A DNA stretch of 64,000 bases from Mesorhizobium japonicum MAFF 303099. Lineage in GTDB: Bacteria; Pseudomonadota; Alphaproteobacteria; Rhizobiales; Rhizobiaceae. The stretch is from assembly GCF_000009625.1 (NCBI RefSeq), contig NC_002678.2, positions 5,860,001-5,924,000 of the forward strand, written 5' to 3'. Positions within the stretch are counted from its first letter, which is position 1, and each line of letters starts with the position of its first letter. A program made the translations under genes and the position numbers. Under the pieces are notes generated by a model, which did no database searches, was not told where the DNA came from, and was given only the letters and a program-made list of their open reading frames with translations. This document shows, piece by piece, positions 60,692-64,000 of the stretch.

Positions 60692-62002
60692 ATGCACGTG
60701 TCCCAGTCTTCGCCATATCAAGCAAATGCCGACTCGACGGCATCCGAGCAGGCCCTGCTCGAACGCCGCGCAAGGCTGCTTGGGCCGACCTATCGCGCCT
60801 TCTACCGCAACCCGATCCATCTGGTGCGCGGCAGCGGCGTCTGGCTCTACGATGCGACAGGCCGCAAATTTCTCGACGCCTACAACAACGTCGCCTCGGT
60901 CGGGCACTGCCATCCGCGCGTCGTCGAGGCGCTGTCGGGACAGGCCGCTACTCTCAACACCCATACCCGCTATTTGAGCGAGATCATCCTCGATTATGCG
61001 GAAAAACTGCTCGGCACGGTTCCCTCCCATCTCGGCCATGCCATGTTCACCTGCACCGGCAGCGAGGCCAACGACCTCGCCATCCGCATCGCCCAGCACT
61101 CGAGCGGCGGTACCGGCGTCATCATCACCGATTTCGCCTATCACGGCGCCACGATCGCGACCGCGCAGCTGTCGCCAGCGGCGGTCGGCGCGAAGGGCGT
61201 GCCCGTGCACCACCGGACCGTGGCCGCGCCGGACACGTTCCGCGACCACGGTCGCGCCGCGAAGGACTTCGCCAAGAATGTCGCCGCCGCCATCGAGGAC
61301 ATGCGAGCGCAGAATATCCGCCCGGCGGCGCTGCTGCTCGACTCGGCCTTTTCCAGCGACGGCATTTTCTTCCCCGACGCGGCTGTCATGCGCGAGGCGG
61401 GGGATCACGTTAGGAAGGCCGGCGGCATCGTCATCGCCGATGAGGTCCAGTCCGGCTTCGGCCGCCTTGGCCAGGGCATGTGGGGTTTTGCCAACTATGG
61501 CCTCGAGCCCGACATCGTCACCATGGGCAAGCCGATCGGCGACGGCCATCCGATGGGTGCGGTACTGGTGCGGCCGCGGCTTGTCTCGTCCTTCGGCTCC
61601 AACACCGGTTATTTCAACACCTTCGGCGGCAATCCGGTCGCGGCCGCCGTCGGCATCGCGGTGCTGGACGTGATCGAAGGCGAGGGGCTGATCGAGAACG
61701 CGCGCAATGTAGGCGCCTATACGGCTGACCTGCTGCGCGCGCTGCAGGGCCGTCATGGCATGGTCGGTGACGTCAGGCACAACGGTCTCTATTTCGGCGT
61801 CGAACTGACAGCGGACGGCGGCGAAGCGCTGGCGGCCAGCAAGACGTCTTCCGTCGTCGAAGCGATGCGCGAGGACGGCGTGCTGATCTCGTCCTGCGGT
61901 CCGCGCGGCAATGTGTTGAAGATCAGGCCGCCTCTGCCCTTTGCCAGGGACAATGCCGAGCAACTGGCCGAGACGCTCGATCGTGCTTTGTCGAACTGGT
62001 GA
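60692..62002 (+). CDS. class III PLP enzyme, ethanolamine-phosphate/phosphohydroxylysine phospho-lyase-like
   Basis: A 436-residue class III aminotransferase-fold protein. FLDAYNNVASVGHCHPRVVE (59-79), NTHTRYLSEIILDYAEKLL, GSEANDLAIRIA and the PLP-Lys280 in TMGKPIGDGHPMGAV match the AGXT2L/ETNPPL/PHYKPL phospho-lyases more than transaminases (whose Lys motif is usually AKG). Asp250 binds the PLP nitrogen. Those enzymes remove phosphate and ammonia from an O-phospho amino alcohol to give an aldehyde. The start abuts the kinase stop (TAGATG). True aminotransferase activity cannot be excluded. Confidence 0.82.
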   Translation: MHVSQSSPYQANADSTASEQALLERRARLLGPTYRAFYRNPIHLVRGSGVWLYDATGRKFLDAYNNVASVGHCHPRVVEALSGQAATLNTHTRYLSEIILDYAEKLLGTVPSHLGHAMFTCTGSEANDLAIRIAQHSSGGTGVIITDFAYHGATIATAQLSPAAVGAKGVPVHHRTVAAPDTFRDHGRAAKDFAKNVAAAIEDMRAQNIRPAALLLDSAFSSDGIFFPDAAVMREAGDHVRKAGGIVIADEVQSGFGRLGQGMWGFANYGLEPDIVTMGKPIGDGHPMGAVLVRPRLVSSFGSNTGYFNTFGGNPVAAAVGIAVLDVIEGEGLIENARNVGAYTADLLRALQGRHGMVGDVRHNGLYFGVELTADGGEALAASKTSSVVEAMREDGVLISSCGPRGNVLKIRPPLPFARDNAEQLAETLDRALSNW

Positions 62003-62011
62003 TCGGGACGC

Positions 62012-62668
62012 ATGCTGAAGCTCGAACATCAAACCCTCAACGATCGCGCCTATGGCGCGCTCAAGCAGGAATTGATTTCAGGCGGTTTCAACCCAGGCCA
62101 GACCCTGGTCATCCGCAAGCTTGCCGAAACCTTCGGCATCTCGACGACGCCGATCCGTGAGGCGCTGCAAAGGCTGGTGGCAGAGCGGCTGCTCGAGATG
62201 CAGAACAATCGCTCGATCATTGTGCCGCTGCTGTCGGCGCCGGCCTTCGAGGAACTGACCCACATCCGCATCGCCGTCGAGGGGTTGGCGGGTGAGATGG
62301 CCGCCACGCGGATAAACGAAAGCGGGCTGGTCGAGATACAGGCGACGCTCGCCGGCATGCAGCGCGCCATCGAGGCCGGCGACGCCAGGGCCTATCATGC
62401 GCTGAACGAGGCCTTCCACTTCGCAATCTACCAGCACGCCGGTGCGCCGATCCTGCTCAACATGATCCGCGATCTCTGGGGCCGGGTCGGGCCCTATCTC
62501 AAGCTGCTGATGCAGGCCGACCGCTATATTCCGCAGTCGAACGACGCGCATCGCAGGATTGTCGCTGCGTTGGAGCAGCGCGATGGCTCTGCTGTCCGGG
62601 TCTCCCTCGAGCAGGACATCGCCGTGGCGGCCGCGGTTCTTTCAGAAAATCTTCGCACGACGACCTGA
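62012..62668 (+). CDS. GntR-family regulator, FCD subgroup
   Basis: A 218-residue regulator: winged helix at about residues 6-70 (LNDRAYGALKQELISGGFNP, LAETFGISTTPIREALQRL) and FCD domain at about 80-210 (LTHIRIAVEGLAGEMAATRI, ALNEAFHFAIYQHAG, SNDAHRRIVAALEQRD). It starts nine bases after the phospho-lyase-like gene, so it probably controls the preceding operon from its end. An AT-rich ATGGCATATGAGATATGAT stretch before the first gene (about 58289) could be its operator. Confidence 0.86.
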   Translation: MLKLEHQTLNDRAYGALKQELISGGFNPGQTLVIRKLAETFGISTTPIREALQRLVAERLLEMQNNRSIIVPLLSAPAFEELTHIRIAVEGLAGEMAATRINESGLVEIQATLAGMQRAIEAGDARAYHALNEAFHFAIYQHAGAPILLNMIRDLWGRVGPYLKLLMQADRYIPQSNDAHRRIVAALEQRDGSAVRVSLEQDIAVAAAVLSENLRTTT

Positions 62669-62691
62669 TCGACGGCAGGCTGGGTCGGGGC

Positions 62692-63996
62692 CTATGCCGT
62701 CTCGTCCAACCGGTCGCGCAGCATGCTCCAGCCAAGCAGCATGTTGGGCGCGTGCCGCAACAAGGCATGGAACGGGACCGGAGCCGGCGGCGCGAACGGC
62801 AGCGGCAAATCTCGGGCTTCGGTTCCGGTGGCCCAGTCGGCCAGCACCTTGCCCATCGCGGTCGTCATGGCGATGCCGCGCCCGTTGCAGGCGCGGCCGG
62901 CGATCAGCCCCGGTCCAAGATCCAGGAGGTGCGGCAGGAAATCCGGTTCGACCGCGGCCATTCCTGACCAGCCATAGGCAGGCGGCGGCAGGTCCGGCAG
63001 GTCGAGATGCCTGGCCAGCCGCCGCCAGATCGTGTGCGGCACGCGTGTGTCGGCGCCGGCGCTCAGAATATGCATGCCGCCGCTGATCAGCCGATTGTCG
63101 GCATCGAAGCGGAAGGTGAAGAGATTGCGCCTGGTGTCGCCCACGCCTTGCCCGCCGGGAAGCAAACGCGTCCGCACGTCGCGCGGCAAAGGCTCTGTCG
63201 CGATCTGGAAAATCTTCAGCGGAAAATAGCTTCGTTGCAGCAGCGGATTGAGCGATCCGCCATAGGCGTTGGTGGCGATCAGCACCTTGCCGGCACGCAC
63301 CGAGCCCGATGGCGTTTTCAGCGACCAGCCATCGACCACGCGATCGACCGAAGTGACCGGCGTGCGCTCGAAGATTTTGGCGCCAGCCTTCTGCGCCGCA
63401 TCGGCCAGTCCGTTCGCGTAGGCGACCGGATTGAGTACGCCACCCGAGCGGTCCATCCACCCGCCGACATAGCCGCGTGCACCGGTCAGCGCCTCAACGC
63501 CTTGCCGATCCAATGTGACCGCAGGCCGGCCACGCCGTGCCCATTGCGCGGCGCGCGATTTGACCTTTTCGAGGGCGGCAGGCGAATGTGCCGGTTGGAT
63601 CCATCCGTTCTGCACGGCGTCGCAGTCGATGCCGTGCCGTTTGATCAGGCCGAAGACCAGGTCTGCACTGCCGGCGGCAAAGTCGATCAGGCGTTCGCCG
63701 CGCTCGGGGCCGAGATGCGCAAGGATGCTGTCCGGGTCCATCTTGGCGAAGTTCGGCACGACGAAACCGGCATTCCGGCCGGTCGCGCCCCAGGCGATGA
63801 TTTCGGCTTCGAGAACAGCCACGGAGATGCCTTTTTCAGCGGCGTGCAGCGCGGTCGACAGGCCGGCAAACCCGCCGCCGACGATGGCCAGATCGACATC
63901 CAGCCCGCCTTGCAGCGCAGGCCGTTCCCGGCGGTTGCGGCTGACGGCGTGCCAGAGCGAAGCGCCATGCGCTTCCTGCCCGATCGCAGCGGTCAT
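62692..63996 (-). CDS. FAD-dependent oxidoreductase, DAO family
   Basis: A 434-residue flavoprotein with LAIVGGGFAGLSTALHAAEK near residue 36, WGATGRNAGFVVPNFAKMDP and NGRGIAMTTAMGKVLADW near 380, the gamma-glutamylputrescine oxidase/OrdL pattern. It is a paralogue of the gene at 1411-2703 (both have a SGRNGG/TGRNAG segment and FGLIKR near the same place). It is convergent with the GntR gene, 23 bases apart, and the window ends four bases before its ATG, so its upstream region is not visible. It may oxidise the amine freed by the neighbouring operon. Confidence 0.82.
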   Translation of the reverse strand: MTAAIGQEAHGASLWHAVSRNRRERPALQGGLDVDLAIVGGGFAGLSTALHAAEKGISVAVLEAEIIAWGATGRNAGFVVPNFAKMDPDSILAHLGPERGERLIDFAAGSADLVFGLIKRHGIDCDAVQNGWIQPAHSPAALEKVKSRAAQWARRGRPAVTLDRQGVEALTGARGYVGGWMDRSGGVLNPVAYANGLADAAQKAGAKIFERTPVTSVDRVVDGWSLKTPSGSVRAGKVLIATNAYGGSLNPLLQRSYFPLKIFQIATEPLPRDVRTRLLPGGQGVGDTRRNLFTFRFDADNRLISGGMHILSAGADTRVPHTIWRRLARHLDLPDLPPPAYGWSGMAAVEPDFLPHLLDLGPGLIAGRACNGRGIAMTTAMGKVLADWATGTEARDLPLPFAPPAPVPFHALLRHAPNMLLGWSMLRDRLDETA

Positions 63997-64000
63997 GAGC

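Noticed and set aside
1..64000. tRNA, rRNA, CRISPR arrays, intact transposases, integrases
   Set aside because: None was seen on either strand by reading; short RNAs could be missed without a covariance search.

Overview
The window looks like chromosomal DNA of a GC-rich alphaproteobacterium of the Rhizobiales, most likely Mesorhizobium or a close relative. The evidence is high GC with GC-rich third codon positions, many ABC importers with small catabolic operons and their own GntR, IclR, LysR, Lrp or MocR regulators, the gene order ehuABCD-eutABCDE known from Sinorhizobium, and palindromic intergenic repeats typical of rhizobia. I saw no rRNA, tRNA, CRISPR array, phage or intact insertion sequence. 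The genus is an inference from gene content, not from a marker gene.

Layout. 100-972 is S-formylglutathione hydrolase. 997-1356 is a scar in which the 3' ends of a nucleoside hydrolase and an SDR gene face each other. 1411-3968 (minus) holds a FAD-dependent amine oxidase-like gene and a HisC-like aminotransferase. 4196-12468 (plus) is the least explained system: an SDR, a HisD-family dehydrogenase with altered zinc ligands, a zinc alcohol dehydrogenase, a HutC-like repressor, an APH-fold kinase and a taurine/nitrate-type ABC importer, with similar tandem 10-bp-period TTGTATATG-like operators before three of its units. 12608-16383 is a heterodimeric ABC exporter. 16717-20818 holds a DadA-like oxidoreductase, a D-2-hydroxyacid dehydrogenase with a C-terminal extension and an alpha/beta hydrolase.

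21219-37488 is an ectoine/hydroxyectoine locus. Minus-strand genes encode asnC, a DoeC-type semialdehyde dehydrogenase, a DoeD-type aminotransferase, a medium-chain reductase and a histidine ammonia-lyase homologue that lacks the Ala-Ser-Gly of the MIO cofactor. The MocR regulator EnuR and ehuABCD-eutABCDE lie on the plus strand. Together they would import ectoine, open the ring (EutD), deacetylate (EutE), transaminate and oxidise to aspartate. The ATPase gene ehuA has a one-base deletion in its P-loop codons.

37707-39691 has an acyltransferase and a FadR-type regulator. 39771-51843 is a sugar/sugar-acid locus: ABC importer, RhaM-type mutarotase, Gfo/Idh dehydrogenase, MR-type dehydratase, IclR regulator and lactonase, followed by an unusual operon of MaoC hydratase, class III CoA-transferase and a solute-binding-like protein without a signal peptide. 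52211-58157 holds a Tim44-like membrane protein, a zinc-ribbon protein, an oxidoreductase/LysR pair, an acetolactate synthase-like enzyme and a GNAT. 58332-63996 ends the window with an M20 deacylase, a hydroxylysine kinase-like phosphotransferase, a phospho-lyase-type class III PLP enzyme, a GntR regulator and a FAD oxidase: a candidate pathway for an N-acylated amino alcohol.

All functional calls come from reading motifs and gene order. No database search was possible.
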